The notes under the pieces were generated by a model. It saw only the letters and a list, made by a program, of their open reading frames with translations, was not told where the DNA came from and made no database searches. A DNA stretch of 64,000 nucleotides from Hydrogenophaga aromaticivorans (lineage in GTDB: Bacteria; Pseudomonadota; Gammaproteobacteria; Burkholderiales; Burkholderiaceae_C). Made by a program: the position numbers and the translations under genes. Location: assembly GCF_013387465.1 (NCBI RefSeq), contig NZ_VYGV01000007.1, forward strand, positions 244,549-308,548, read 5' to 3'. How positions within the stretch are numbered: position 1 is the first letter of the stretch; each line of letters starts with the position of its first letter. Below are positions 29,817-38,363 of this stretch, piece by piece.

Positions 29817-31133
29817 ATGCACACCCTGGAACAACTGCGCAGCGGCGCGCTCGCCGGCACGCGCCGGCTCGACCTGAGCTGCGGCCTGACCGAACTGCCC
29901 CCCGAGGTGTTCGGCCTGGCCGACACGCTGGAAATTCTCAACCTCACCGGCAACCGCCTGCGCGAACTGCCGCCCGACCTGGGACGCCTGCACCGGCTGA
30001 AGATCGTTTTCTGCTCCAGCAACCATTTCACCCACCTGCCCGCATCGCTGGGCGACTGCGCGGCGCTGGAGATGGTCGGCTTCAAGGCCAACCGCATTCA
30101 GCACGTGCCCGCTGCGGCGCTGCCGACCAAGCTGCGCTGGCTCATCCTGACCGACAACGCCATCGAACAGCTGCCCGCCGAACTGGGCCAGCGCCCGGCG
30201 CTGCAGAAGCTCATGCTCGCGGGCAACCGCCTCGACGCACTGCCGCCGGGGCTGGCCAACGCGCAGCGGCTGGAGCTGCTGCGCCTGTCGGCCAACCGCT
30301 TCAGCACGCTGCCCGGCTGGCTCACCGGACTGCCGCGCCTGGCCTGGCTCGCCCTGGCGGGCAACCCGCTGGGTTGGCACCGCGCGGCACCCGCGCCGCT
30401 GCCCCGCATCGCCTGGGGCCGGCTGCGCATGGCCGAGCGGTTGGGCGAGGGCGCTTCCGGCCACATTCACCGAGTGCACCTCGAAGACGCAGCGGGCGAA
30501 GCGCTGGCGCTCAAGCTGTTCAAGGGAGCGGTCACCAGCGACGGCCTGCCCGAACACGAACTCGCCGCCTGCCAGGCCGCAGGGCAACACCCGGCGTTGT
30601 GCACGCCCAGCGCCGAGCTGGGCGAGCACCCCGAAGGTGCGCGCGGCATGTTGCTGCCGCTGCTGCCGCCCGAGCTGGTGAACCTCGCCGGCCCGCCCAG
30701 CTTCGACAGCTGCACACGCGACGTGTACGCGCCCGGCTTCACCCTGCCCGCCGGCGCCGCGCTGCGTGTGGCCCGCACCATGGCCAGCGCGCTGACCCAC
30801 CTGCACCAGCGCGGCGTGATGCACGGCGATTTCTACGCCCATAACATCCTCTGGAACCCGGTCAGCGGCGACGCCATGCTCAGCGATCTCGGCGGTGCGA
30901 CGCTGCTGCCCGACGACCAGCCCGCGCTGCGCCGCGCCCTGCTGGCGCTGGACGTGCGCGCTTTCGGCTGCCTGCTGGAGGAACTGGTGGCCCATGCGCA
31001 GGGCGCTGGCGCCACGGCATCGCCGACGCTGGACCGTCTGGCCGGTCTCGCCACCGCCTGCCTGCACACCGACCCGGCCGCGCGACCTGAGATGGGCGAG
31101 ATCGCCAGCCAGCTCGACGCCCTGGACCGCTGA
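29817..31133 (+). CDS. leucine-rich repeat protein kinase
   Basis: A 438-residue cytoplasmic protein. Residues 1-185 are about six to seven leucine-rich repeats of the LxxLPxx type (LEILNLTGNRLRELPPDLG; LSANRFSTLPGWL). Residues 200-436 are a protein-kinase domain: GEGASG glycine loop (210-215), Lys233 in ALALKLFKG, catalytic HGDFYAHNIL with Asp338 and Asn343, and LSDLGG with metal-binding Asp357. HGD and DLG replace the usual HRD and DFG, but the catalytic residues are kept, so activity is plausible. Bacterial LRR kinases of this design occur in Comamonadaceae; substrate unknown. Confidence 0.88.
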   Translation: MHTLEQLRSGALAGTRRLDLSCGLTELPPEVFGLADTLEILNLTGNRLRELPPDLGRLHRLKIVFCSSNHFTHLPASLGDCAALEMVGFKANRIQHVPAAALPTKLRWLILTDNAIEQLPAELGQRPALQKLMLAGNRLDALPPGLANAQRLELLRLSANRFSTLPGWLTGLPRLAWLALAGNPLGWHRAAPAPLPRIAWGRLRMAERLGEGASGHIHRVHLEDAAGEALALKLFKGAVTSDGLPEHELAACQAAGQHPALCTPSAELGEHPEGARGMLLPLLPPELVNLAGPPSFDSCTRDVYAPGFTLPAGAALRVARTMASALTHLHQRGVMHGDFYAHNILWNPVSGDAMLSDLGGATLLPDDQPALRRALLALDVRAFGCLLEELVAHAQGAGATASPTLDRLAGLATACLHTDPAARPEMGEIASQLDALDR

Positions 31134-31163
31134 ACGAGCCCGCCGTGTTGGCGTGCAGCCGGT

Positions 31164-32156
31164 TCAGGCGTCGCCGGCCATCGCGTGTTGTTTCCGCCAA
31201 CTGGCGGGCGTCATCCGGTGTTCGCGCTTGAAGGCGCGGTGGAACGCCGGCTCGGACTCGTAGCCCGCTTCCCCGGCGATGCGCGCGATGGGCTCGGTGG
31301 TTTCCAGCAGGCGCCGCGCCGCGTGCTGCAGGCGCCACTTGCCCAGGTAGCGCATGGGCGGATCGCCCACCAGACCGGTGAAGCGTTCGGCAAAGGCCGA
31401 GCGCGACAGCCCCACCTCGCGCGCCAGGTCTTCGGTGGTCCAGGCGCGGTCCCGCTGGCCGTGCAGCAGGGCCAGGGCGCGGCCCACGCGGGGGTCGCGC
31501 AGCCCGGCGATCCAGCCGCTGCCGGTGGTGGCGGGGTCGTCCTGCAGGTACTGGCGCACCGCCTCGATGAACAGCAGCTCGGCCAGCTTGCCGAGCACGG
31601 CCGGCGACAGCTTCTCGTCCGGCGTTGGCCGGCGCGAGGCGAAGCGCAACGAACTCTCGACCCAGTCGCTCGCGGCCGCGTCCTCCATCCGCGACTTGAG
31701 CACGCGGGGCAGGGCGCTGATGAGCGGGTCGTCCGGCTGGTTGTGCGACAGGAAGCCGCAGAAGAAGCGCGTGTCCGCGGTGGCGGTCGTGCCATAGACC
31801 AGGCGCCCGGGCCGGCTGGCGTCGCCGGGTTCGAACAGGTCGTTCACATCGATCGGCGCCATGTCCAGATCGCTGCCGAGCAGGTGGTGGTCGTTGCGCG
31901 GCAGGATCACGATCTCGCCGCGGCGCGCGGTGACCGGCGCTGCCCCGTCCACACCCACCGAGAGCTCGCCCTCGCACACGAAATGGTAGGCAATGATGTG
32001 GCGCGGCAGTGGCAGGTAGCCCGCGCAGTCCTCGGGCGACACCCGGGACACCACGCACCACGGCGCGGTGAAGGCCGCTTCCAGAAACACGCCACCGGTC
32101 AGGCGCATGGCGCGCAGGATGTCGGTCAGGGGATCGGCGGGGCGCGGTTCCAGCAT
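31164..32156 (-). CDS. AraC family transcriptional regulator with cupin domain
   Basis: A 330-residue regulator with an N-terminal AraC-binding cupin-type domain (PRHIIAYHFVCEGELSVGV and RRGEIVILPRNDHHLLG) and a C-terminal two-HTH AraC domain (WTTEDLAREVGLSRSAFAERFTGLVGDPPMRYLGKWRLQHAARRLLE in parts, then AGEAGYESEPAFHRAFKREH). It matches the cupin-type AraC regulators common beside metabolic or drug-response genes. It is divergent from a TPR protein gene, the likely target. The ligand is unknown. Confidence 0.9.
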   Translation of the reverse strand: MLEPRPADPLTDILRAMRLTGGVFLEAAFTAPWCVVSRVSPEDCAGYLPLPRHIIAYHFVCEGELSVGVDGAAPVTARRGEIVILPRNDHHLLGSDLDMAPIDVNDLFEPGDASRPGRLVYGTTATADTRFFCGFLSHNQPDDPLISALPRVLKSRMEDAAASDWVESSLRFASRRPTPDEKLSPAVLGKLAELLFIEAVRQYLQDDPATTGSGWIAGLRDPRVGRALALLHGQRDRAWTTEDLAREVGLSRSAFAERFTGLVGDPPMRYLGKWRLQHAARRLLETTEPIARIAGEAGYESEPAFHRAFKREHRMTPASWRKQHAMAGDA

Positions 32157-32310
32157 GGCGGCGTTTCGGCGACAAATGCCGGCGCCCTGGACATTGTCCG
32201 CGCGCCGGCGAACTTCTAGAGTACCTCCACCGGCCCCGCAGGCGCAACACCGGCCAGCAGCCCGTTGCCATGAGGGCCGGCAAACAGTGAGACACACCAG
32301 GAGCCTCTTC

Positions 32311-33666
32311 ATGATCACCGACACCCAGGGCCACGCGTTGAGCGGCGCCACCACCGAAGCCTTGACCTTCTACGAACAGGCCGTCACGGCCTTCCAGCTC
32401 TACCGCGGCGACCCCATGGCCCGCCTGGCGCAGGCCACCGCTGCCGCGCCGCGGTTTGCCATGGCGCACATCCTCCAGGCCCACCTGCTGGCGCTGGCCA
32501 CCGAGCCCGGTGCCGTCGCCATGGCGCAGGAAGCGATGCAGACGCTCCGGCAACTGCCGATGAACGAACGCGAAGCCTCGCACGTCGCGGTGATCCAGCG
32601 CGTGCTGCAGGGCGAATGGACCGAGGCCGCCCTGGCCATGGACCGGCACAACGTGCAGCACCCTTATGACATCGTGGCGCTGCAGGCCGGGCACCTGATC
32701 GACTTCTACCGCGCCAGCGCGCGCAACCTGCGCGACCGCATCGCGCGCGTGCTGCCGCACTGGTCGGCCGACATGCCGGGCCACGCCATCGTGTTGGGCA
32801 TGTACGCGTTCGGCCTCGAAGAATGTGGCGACTACGCACGCGCTGAAGCGGTGGGGCGCGAGGCGCTCGATGCGCAGCCGCTGGACTGCTGGGCGCACCA
32901 CGCGGTGGCGCACGTGATGGAAATGCAGGGCCGCGCGCAGGACGGCATCGGCTGGATGACCGCGCGCCAGCCCTACTGGGCGGGCGATGACAACTTCTTC
33001 AAGGTGCACAACGCCTGGCACGGCGCGCTCTGCCACCTGGAACTGGGCCAGACGGACGCCGTGCTCGCGCTCTACGACGGCACCGTGCGCCAGACGCCCA
33101 GCGCCGTGGTGCTGGACCTGGTGGACGCCTCGGCCCTGCTGTGGCGCCTGCAGCTCGCGGGGGTGGACGTGGGCGGGCGCTGGACCGAGCTGGCGCAGAC
33201 CTGGGACGCACACGCCGACGGCCGCCTCTACCCGTTCAACGACTGGCACGCGGTGATGGCCTACCTGGGCGCCGACCGCGCACACGATGTGCGGCGCCTG
33301 CGCGACGCCATGCGCAGCGCCGACGGCAGCAGCGAGGTCTCGCGCTGGGCGGCCGACACCGGGCACGACCTGATCGAAGGTTTTGTCGCCCACTGGCGCG
33401 GCGAGCACGAGCGCGCGGTGCAACACCTCTACCGCGCGCGGCACATCGCCAACCGCTTCGGCGGCAGCCACGCGCAACGCGACATCATCGACTGGACGCT
33501 GACCGAGTCCGCCCTGCGCGCGGGCCAGACCGGCATGGCCGAAGCCCTGGCCCACGAACGCCTGGCGCTGCGGCCGCACAGCCCCGTCAACCGTGGGTTC
33601 CTGCGGCGTGCTCAGGCGACCGAAGCGACCTCGCGGGCAACCCGGCGGGTCGCAGAGGCGCAATGA
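32311..33666 (+). CDS. TTC38-like tetratricopeptide protein
   Basis: A 451-residue soluble helical protein of the TTC38 family (tetratricopeptide repeat protein 38). Repeats are seen as AAPRFAMAHILQAHLLAL, GMYAFGLEECGDYARAEAVGREAL and LDCWAHHAVAHVMEMQGR. WHGALCHLELGQ and FNDWHAVMAYLG are typical family segments. ATG 32311 has an AGGAG ribosome binding site. It is divergent from the AraC regulator. Function is unknown in bacteria. Confidence 0.85.
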   Translation: MITDTQGHALSGATTEALTFYEQAVTAFQLYRGDPMARLAQATAAAPRFAMAHILQAHLLALATEPGAVAMAQEAMQTLRQLPMNEREASHVAVIQRVLQGEWTEAALAMDRHNVQHPYDIVALQAGHLIDFYRASARNLRDRIARVLPHWSADMPGHAIVLGMYAFGLEECGDYARAEAVGREALDAQPLDCWAHHAVAHVMEMQGRAQDGIGWMTARQPYWAGDDNFFKVHNAWHGALCHLELGQTDAVLALYDGTVRQTPSAVVLDLVDASALLWRLQLAGVDVGGRWTELAQTWDAHADGRLYPFNDWHAVMAYLGADRAHDVRRLRDAMRSADGSSEVSRWAADTGHDLIEGFVAHWRGEHERAVQHLYRARHIANRFGGSHAQRDIIDWTLTESALRAGQTGMAEALAHERLALRPHSPVNRGFLRRAQATEATSRATRRVAEAQ

Positions 33667-33672
33667 CCCGGG

Positions 33673-33885
33673 TCAGGCGTCCAGGCGGATCTGGCCTTCG
33701 GCCACGTAGCGCTTGAAATCGGCCAGGGGCATCGCCGCCACGCCGTGGGTCTCTTCATCGACCCAGCTCAGCGTGACGTCGTTCAGCCCCTGAACCACCT
33801 CCACCGGTCCAGGGCGGATGGCGATGTTCGGGCCGTCGCCTTCGCGGTACTCGACCTTTCCAACAATGCGTGCGGTTTGTGCCAT
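33673..33885 (-). CDS. conserved hypothetical protein
   Basis: A 70-residue soluble protein (MAQTARIVGKVEYREGDGPNIAIRPG in pieces). I recall similar short proteins in betaproteobacteria but no named family. The pattern of alternating hydrophobic residues suggests a small beta-barrel-like fold. It converges with the TPR gene, separated by 6 bases. Confidence 0.6.
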   Translation of the reverse strand: MAQTARIVGKVEYREGDGPNIAIRPGPVEVVQGLNDVTLSWVDEETHGVAAMPLADFKRYVAEGQIRLDA

Positions 33886-34038
33886 CTGCGATGCCCTCGG
33901 GATGTGATGCGGCCATTCTTGACCCCTCCGGTTGTCCAGCGGTGGGCGCCTGGAACAAGACCGGACCTTCATCCCGAGTATTGATGACGAGGGGCGGTTC
34001 GCACCGCGCTGGCTGTGTACTTTTATGTAAGTCCCGTT

Positions 34039-34081
34039 GTTCAAAACGAACCACGCGTAACGACCTTTGTTCGGAGCGAAC
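34039..34081. promoter_or_regulatory. two identical-spacing palindromes GTTC-N5-GAAC
   Basis: GTTCAAAACGAAC at 34039-34051 and GTTCGGAGCGAAC at 34069-34081, each followed by CACGC, are separated by exactly 30 bases (start to start). They lie about 100 bases upstream of the small secreted protein gene at 34179, and look like a tandem operator spaced for about three helical turns. Confidence 0.5.
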
Positions 34082-34178
34082 CACGCCCCCATGACCGGTT
34101 CCAAGCGGAACCCAACCGGTTTTTCCGGCGGGTTTCACCATTCCCCTGCCACGTGCAGCAACGCTGAAGGAAACTGTC

Positions 34179-34394
34179 ATGACCGCATCCAGACTTCTCA
34201 CCTCATCGGTGACCGCCCTGGCCATTGTGGGCGCCGTGGGCTGGGCCTACGCCCAGACCGCACCCGCACCGGCCGCCGAGGCGCAAACACCCATGACCAC
34301 GCCTGCGGACACCACCGCCGCCACACCCGCACCGGACGCCGCGGCCCCCGCCGCCGAGATGAGCGAACCGGTGATCCGCGCCGACCGCAACTGA
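34179..34394 (+). CDS. small secreted Ala/Pro-rich protein
   Basis: A 71-residue protein with a signal peptide (LLTSSVTALAIVGAVGWAYA, cleavage likely AYA-Q), then an Ala/Pro/Thr-rich mature part ending SEPVIRADRN. No domain is recognised. Its promoter region contains the double GTTC-N5-GAAC palindromes. Preceded by GAAGGAAA as a ribosome binding site. Confidence 0.6.
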   Translation: MTASRLLTSSVTALAIVGAVGWAYAQTAPAPAAEAQTPMTTPADTTAATPAPDAAAPAAEMSEPVIRADRN

Positions 34395-34436
34395 CCCGAG
34401 GGAAGGGCGCGCCAGGTCGATCCGTTTCGATCTGGC

Positions 34437-35204
34437 GTGACCCGCCGTTCCACCATGGGCAGCTCTGCGCAGACCCCATCGCCCGGACCGCCGGACGCGG
34501 TCCGCCCGAGCCTGATCGAGGACATCCAGCGCGGTGTGCTGGCCGGCGTCGCCATCCTGGCGCTGGTGATGCCGCCGGCGCACCGGGTCTCGCTGCAGGC
34601 CGCTCCGGTCAGCGCGGGCCTGCTGCCCGACTTGGGCACCACCGGGGCCTCGACCGAGACCCGCCAGGTGGTCCACTGGGTGGCCGGTACCCGCGACCAC
34701 CGTGGCCAGCCGTTTGTCGTCATCGACAAGAAGGCGGCCCGGCTCTATGTGTTTGACGCGGCGGCGCGCCTGCGCGATGCCACGCCGGTCTTGCTGGGCT
34801 CGGCGCCGGGCGACGACTCCGTGCCGGGCATCGGCTCGCGGCCCATCGCCGAGGTCAGGCCCGAGGAGCGCACCACGCCCGCGGGTCGCTTCCTGGGCAT
34901 GTCAGGCCGCAACCACACCGGCGAAGACGTGGTGTGGGTCGATCACGGTGCCGCCGTGTCGATGCACCGGGTTCGCACCACCCAACCCACCGAGCGCCGG
35001 CTGGAGCGGCTCGCGTCGCCCTCCGTCGCCGACAAGCGCATCTCGTACGGCTGCATCAACGTGCCGGCCGACTTTTACGACGCGCACATCCGCCCGATGT
35101 TTTCGGGCCGGCATGCCGTGATTTACGTGTTGCCGGAACACAAATCGCTGCAGCAGGTGTTCGGGTTCCAGGCGCCGCCAGTCACACATGCCATGCCTTC
35201 CTGA
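34437..35204 (+). CDS. L,D-transpeptidase-like protein (YkuD fold)
   Basis: A 255-residue protein with one N-terminal hydrophobic segment (GVLAGVAILALVMPPA) and a YkuD-type catalytic domain. The active-site block reads ISYGCINV: the nucleophile Cys is present, but the usual SHGC has Tyr in place of His. An upstream VSMHRV supplies another His. FVVIDKKAARLYVFDAAARL at the domain start matches YkuD proteins. It may cross-link peptidoglycan or act on a related substrate. The start (GTG 34437 or ATG 34455) is uncertain. Confidence 0.75.
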   Translation: MTRRSTMGSSAQTPSPGPPDAVRPSLIEDIQRGVLAGVAILALVMPPAHRVSLQAAPVSAGLLPDLGTTGASTETRQVVHWVAGTRDHRGQPFVVIDKKAARLYVFDAAARLRDATPVLLGSAPGDDSVPGIGSRPIAEVRPEERTTPAGRFLGMSGRNHTGEDVVWVDHGAAVSMHRVRTTQPTERRLERLASPSVADKRISYGCINVPADFYDAHIRPMFSGRHAVIYVLPEHKSLQQVFGFQAPPVTHAMPS

Positions 35205-35343
35205 ACCGCCGCTGCGGGCGGCTCGGCGTTTGCCGTGCACTGTGCGCTGGTGCACAGACGGAACGCCGCGCGGGCGTTACCTTGTTCCGGTGATGCGGTG
35301 GCTCGCCACCGCACGCTTTCATCCCTGTTCCAAAGGAGACCGT

Positions 35344-35805
35344 ATGTCCCTCTTGTCCCATCCCATGACCCGCGGTCTGCTGGCCACCGCTGCCCTGCTC
35401 ATGTTGTCGCCTGGCGCTTCCGCGCAGTCGCGCTCGGCGATCGATGCGGCCTACCAGCAAGACCGCGCCGCCTGTCTCGACAGTGCATCGATGCACGAAC
35501 GCACGGCCTGCCTGCGCGAGGCCGGTGCGGTGCGCGCCGAAGCCCTGAAGGGCCGTCGGTCGACCGGGACCTCGCCCGAAGAGCTGGCCCGCAACGCTCT
35601 CCAGCGTTGCAAGGATCTGCCGCCCGACGACAAGATGCTCTGCGAGCGCAGGGCGCGGGGCGAAGGCAATGAAACGGGTTCCGTGGCCGCCGGCGGTGTG
35701 TTGCGGGAACTGGTGACCGTGGTTCCGGCGCCGGCGCCAATGCAGGCCCCCATGCAAGCGCCGATGCAAGCCCCCATGCCAGCGCCGATGCCCGCACCCA
35801 GATAA
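35344..35805 (+). CDS. secreted protein with C-terminal Pro/Met repeats
   Basis: A 153-residue protein with a signal peptide (GLLATAALLMLSPGASA). Two cysteine pairs lie in the middle (RAACLDSASMHERTACLREAG and ALQRCKDLPPDDKMLCERRA), suggesting disulfides. The C-terminus is a low-complexity PAPMQAP repeat. Related secreted proteins of this form are common in Comamonadaceae but have no named function. AAAGGAGA gives a strong ribosome binding site. Confidence 0.65.
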   Translation: MSLLSHPMTRGLLATAALLMLSPGASAQSRSAIDAAYQQDRAACLDSASMHERTACLREAGAVRAEALKGRRSTGTSPEELARNALQRCKDLPPDDKMLCERRARGEGNETGSVAAGGVLRELVTVVPAPAPMQAPMQAPMQAPMPAPMPAPR

Positions 35806-35830
35806 CCGGATCGCGGCACGCCAGCGCCCT

Positions 35831-36544
35831 TCATCGGCGGCTGGCGATGCCCGTTGGCCGCCGGTCCCATGGGTGGGGCCAGTGCCAGCGCACGGCCAGC
35901 GCGATCACGGCGGCGATCAAGGGCACCCAGCCCTGTTGTGACGCCATGGTCCACAAAGTGGCCGCGCTGACGACGCACCAGGCGACCGCCACCCCCTGCA
36001 GCGCACCCAGGAGCCCGCGCGCGAAGCGTCCTTTCGCGTCCGCGCACAGCAGCAGACCCAGGCTGCCGATCGCCGTCGGGTCGGGCGCAAAACCAAACAC
36101 CTCGGCCTGCACCAGCGAACGGCCCGCGACCAGTGCGTGCAGCGGGTACAGCAGCAGCGCCCAGGCCAGCAAGCCGAGGCCGATCTCGCAGCGCAGGGGG
36201 TGGGCCGTGGTGCGCAGACCGCCGGAGCCCGCCAGTGCGAGCAGACCGAGCGCCTGCACGGCGAAGACGCCGGCCGACACCGTGGCCACCGGGTTGATGG
36301 GCGCGTAGCGCTGCAGGTGAAAACTCCAGGCCACCAGCGCCCAGCACAACGCCAGCGCCGCGATGCCCGCCCGCAGCGCGGTGTCGTTGCGCCGCAGCAG
36401 GCCGAGGCCCACGGCCAGAAAGACCAGCGTGGTCAGCAACGGCATGGGCCAGAGCGCCTGATTCTGCAGCTCGAACAGGCGCCAATAGGTGCGCGGCGCG
36501 AACATCAGCAGATCGGCCGGTCGGTAGGTCCACCATTCGCTCAT
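35831..36544 (-). CDS. DUF6064 family membrane protein
   Basis: A 237-residue multi-pass membrane protein. The FGFAPDPTAIGSLGLLL segment and the start MSEWWTYRPADLLMFAPRTYWRLFE match the DUF6064 family. Six to seven hydrophobic segments are visible. Function unknown. It is convergent with the secreted protein before it and lies 40 bases past the aldo/keto reductase gene on the same strand. Confidence 0.8.
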   Translation of the reverse strand: MSEWWTYRPADLLMFAPRTYWRLFELQNQALWPMPLLTTLVFLAVGLGLLRRNDTALRAGIAALALCWALVAWSFHLQRYAPINPVATVSAGVFAVQALGLLALAGSGGLRTTAHPLRCEIGLGLLAWALLLYPLHALVAGRSLVQAEVFGFAPDPTAIGSLGLLLCADAKGRFARGLLGALQGVAVAWCVVSAATLWTMASQQGWVPLIAAVIALAVRWHWPHPWDRRPTGIASRR

Positions 36545-36584
36545 GGCTGGCTCGGGGTGGCTGTGCCGTGCAGCGCGTGGGTGT

Positions 36585-37538
36585 TCACAGCGCCGCCACG
36601 TCCCGCGCCATGCGCGCGCGCAGGGTGGCGTCGGGCAGGCGTCCGCGCGCCGCGCCCATGTTCTGCCGCAGATGGGCCACCTGGCTGGTGGCGGGAATGG
36701 CGCAGGTGACGGCCGGGTGCGACACCACGAATTTCAGCGCCACCTGCGCCCAGCTGTCGCAATCGATCTCGCGCGACCAGCCCGGCAGCGGGTGGCCGCG
36801 CAGCTGGTCCAGCAGATCCCCCTGGCGGAACGGCCGGTTCACGATCACGGCGATGCGCCGTTCCTGCGCCAGCGGCAACAGGCGCCGCTCGGCCTCGCGG
36901 TCCAGCAGGTTGTAGGTGAGCTGCACGAAGTCGATCGCTTGCGTGCGCAGGATGCGCTCCAGCTCGGCGTGGCGGCGGCCTTCGGAGGTGCTGATGCCGA
37001 CGTAGCGAAGCTGCCCCGCGGCCTTCATCGCCTGCAGCCGCGGCAGGTGTTCCTCCCAGGCCAGCAGGTTGTGCACCTGCATCAGGTCGAAGCGCGGCAC
37101 GCCCCAGTGCGCCCGCGAAGCGGCCATCTGCCCGGCCCCGCGTGCCGCGTCACCCACCCACACCTTTTCGGCAGAAAACAGCGTGGCCGGGTGGCCCAGT
37201 TTCGCCAGCGCATGGCCAATCACCGGTTGCGAGGAGCCGTACATGGGCGAGCTGTCGATCAGGCGCCCGCCCTCGGCGAAAAAAGCGCGCACCACCTCGG
37301 CACGCGCATCGCGCGCCACCGGGTCGTTGCCCACGTTGAAGGTGATCCAGCTGCCCAGCCCCACCACCGGCAGCGCTTCGCCGCTGGCGGGAATGGGGCG
37401 GGTCAGGAGGCTTTGCGCGGGCTGTGCCGCGGCGCGTGTGGCCCAGGCGGGCAGGCCAGCGGCGAGCGCCGAAGCGGCCAGCCAGCGGCGGCGGTCCGGT
37501 GCGACCGGGGCTGGCGAAAGCGGGTGCGGTGGGTGCAT
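36585..37538 (-). CDS. aldo/keto reductase with Tat signal
   Basis: A 317-residue (alpha/beta)8 NADPH-dependent oxidoreductase. The N-terminal DRRRWLAASALAAGLPAWATRAAA has the twin-arginine motif, so it is likely exported folded. The catalytic tetrad is visible: Asp in RLIDSSPMYG with Tyr, Lys in SAEKVWV, and His in LMQVHN. Periplasmic aldo/keto reductases of this type are frequent in proteobacteria. The substrate is unknown. Confidence 0.85.
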   Translation of the reverse strand: MHPPHPLSPAPVAPDRRRWLAASALAAGLPAWATRAAAQPAQSLLTRPIPASGEALPVVGLGSWITFNVGNDPVARDARAEVVRAFFAEGGRLIDSSPMYGSSQPVIGHALAKLGHPATLFSAEKVWVGDAARGAGQMAASRAHWGVPRFDLMQVHNLLAWEEHLPRLQAMKAAGQLRYVGISTSEGRRHAELERILRTQAIDFVQLTYNLLDREAERRLLPLAQERRIAVIVNRPFRQGDLLDQLRGHPLPGWSREIDCDSWAQVALKFVVSHPAVTCAIPATSQVAHLRQNMGAARGRLPDATLRARMARDVAAL

Positions 37539-37632
37539 GCGGAGCCTGCTTCAAAAGACGGCCTGTTTGGGAGCGGCCCGTGCGGCCCGAAGTTCCGGCC
37601 GGGCTTCGGCCCGCCGGGTGGACGCACCGGGG

Positions 37633-38265
37633 TCAGTGAAACCCGAACACCAGCAGCAGGTTGTTCGCCGGCATGGCGAGCCGCTGGCGCAGGCGCAGTC
37701 CGCAACGTGTGGCTTCTTCTTCCACCGCTTCGCGCTGGCGCAGGCCCCAGACCGGGTTCTGCGTGCGCAGGCTGGCGTCGAAGTCCCGATTGCCCGGCGA
37801 GGTGGGCACACCGTGTTCCAGGAACGGGCCGTAGATCAGCAGCAGGCCACTGTCGGCTGCGAGATGGCGGCGTGCGCCCTGCATGAGCGCCTTGCAGGCG
37901 GTCCAGGGCGAGATGTGCAGCATGTTGGCGCAGAAGATGGCGTCAAAGGGCCGCGCGAAAGCGCTGGCCAGGGTCTCTTCGTCGCTCGGCCACTGCGGCT
38001 CCATGACGTCGAGCAGACAGGGCGGGCGCACGTTGCTGGCCCCGGCCTGCCGCACCCAGGCCGCGATGGTGGGCAGGGCGGTGCTGTTCGCTTCGGTGGG
38101 TTGCCACTCCCAGCCGGGAAGGCCGGCGCCCAGCCAGGCGGCGTGTTGTCCGGTGCCCGAGGCGATCTCCAGCGCCCGGCCCCGGGCCGGCAGCAGCTCG
38201 CGCAAGGCTTCCAGAATCGGTTGCTTGTTGCGGTCGGCGGCGGGACTGAACGGCAGGGTGGCCAT
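37633..38265 (-). CDS. DUF938 family SAM-dependent methyltransferase-like protein
   Basis: A 210-residue protein of the DUF938 family. FSPAADRNKQPILEAL and ALEIASGTGQHAAWLGAGLPGWEWQPTE (SAM-binding glycine loop) are diagnostic, as is IYGPFLEHGVPTSPGNRDFDASLRTQNPVWGLR in the C-terminal part. ATG 38265 matches the usual family start at MATLPFSP. The methyl acceptor is unknown. It lies between the protease gene and the aldo/keto reductase on the same strand. Confidence 0.88.
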   Translation of the reverse strand: MATLPFSPAADRNKQPILEALRELLPARGRALEIASGTGQHAAWLGAGLPGWEWQPTEANSTALPTIAAWVRQAGASNVRPPCLLDVMEPQWPSDEETLASAFARPFDAIFCANMLHISPWTACKALMQGARRHLAADSGLLLIYGPFLEHGVPTSPGNRDFDASLRTQNPVWGLRQREAVEEEATRCGLRLRQRLAMPANNLLLVFGFH

Positions 38266-38363
38266 GGGGGTTGCTGGGGGGCGGGGCAATCTGGCAATTT
38301 ATCACCAGGCACTGGCATTCAGCCAGTACCGCAGGGTGGCGTTCGGGAACCTCTGATCGGCGG

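Noticed and set aside
30880..33663. Very long minus-strand open frame of 927 codons over the LRR kinase, AraC and TPR genes
   Set aside because: It only arises because GC-rich codons leave few stops in the opposite frames; its translation is low-complexity Arg/Ala/Pro sequence with no motif, and it overlaps well-supported genes. Similar shadows occur at 28899-31067 and 11050-13212.
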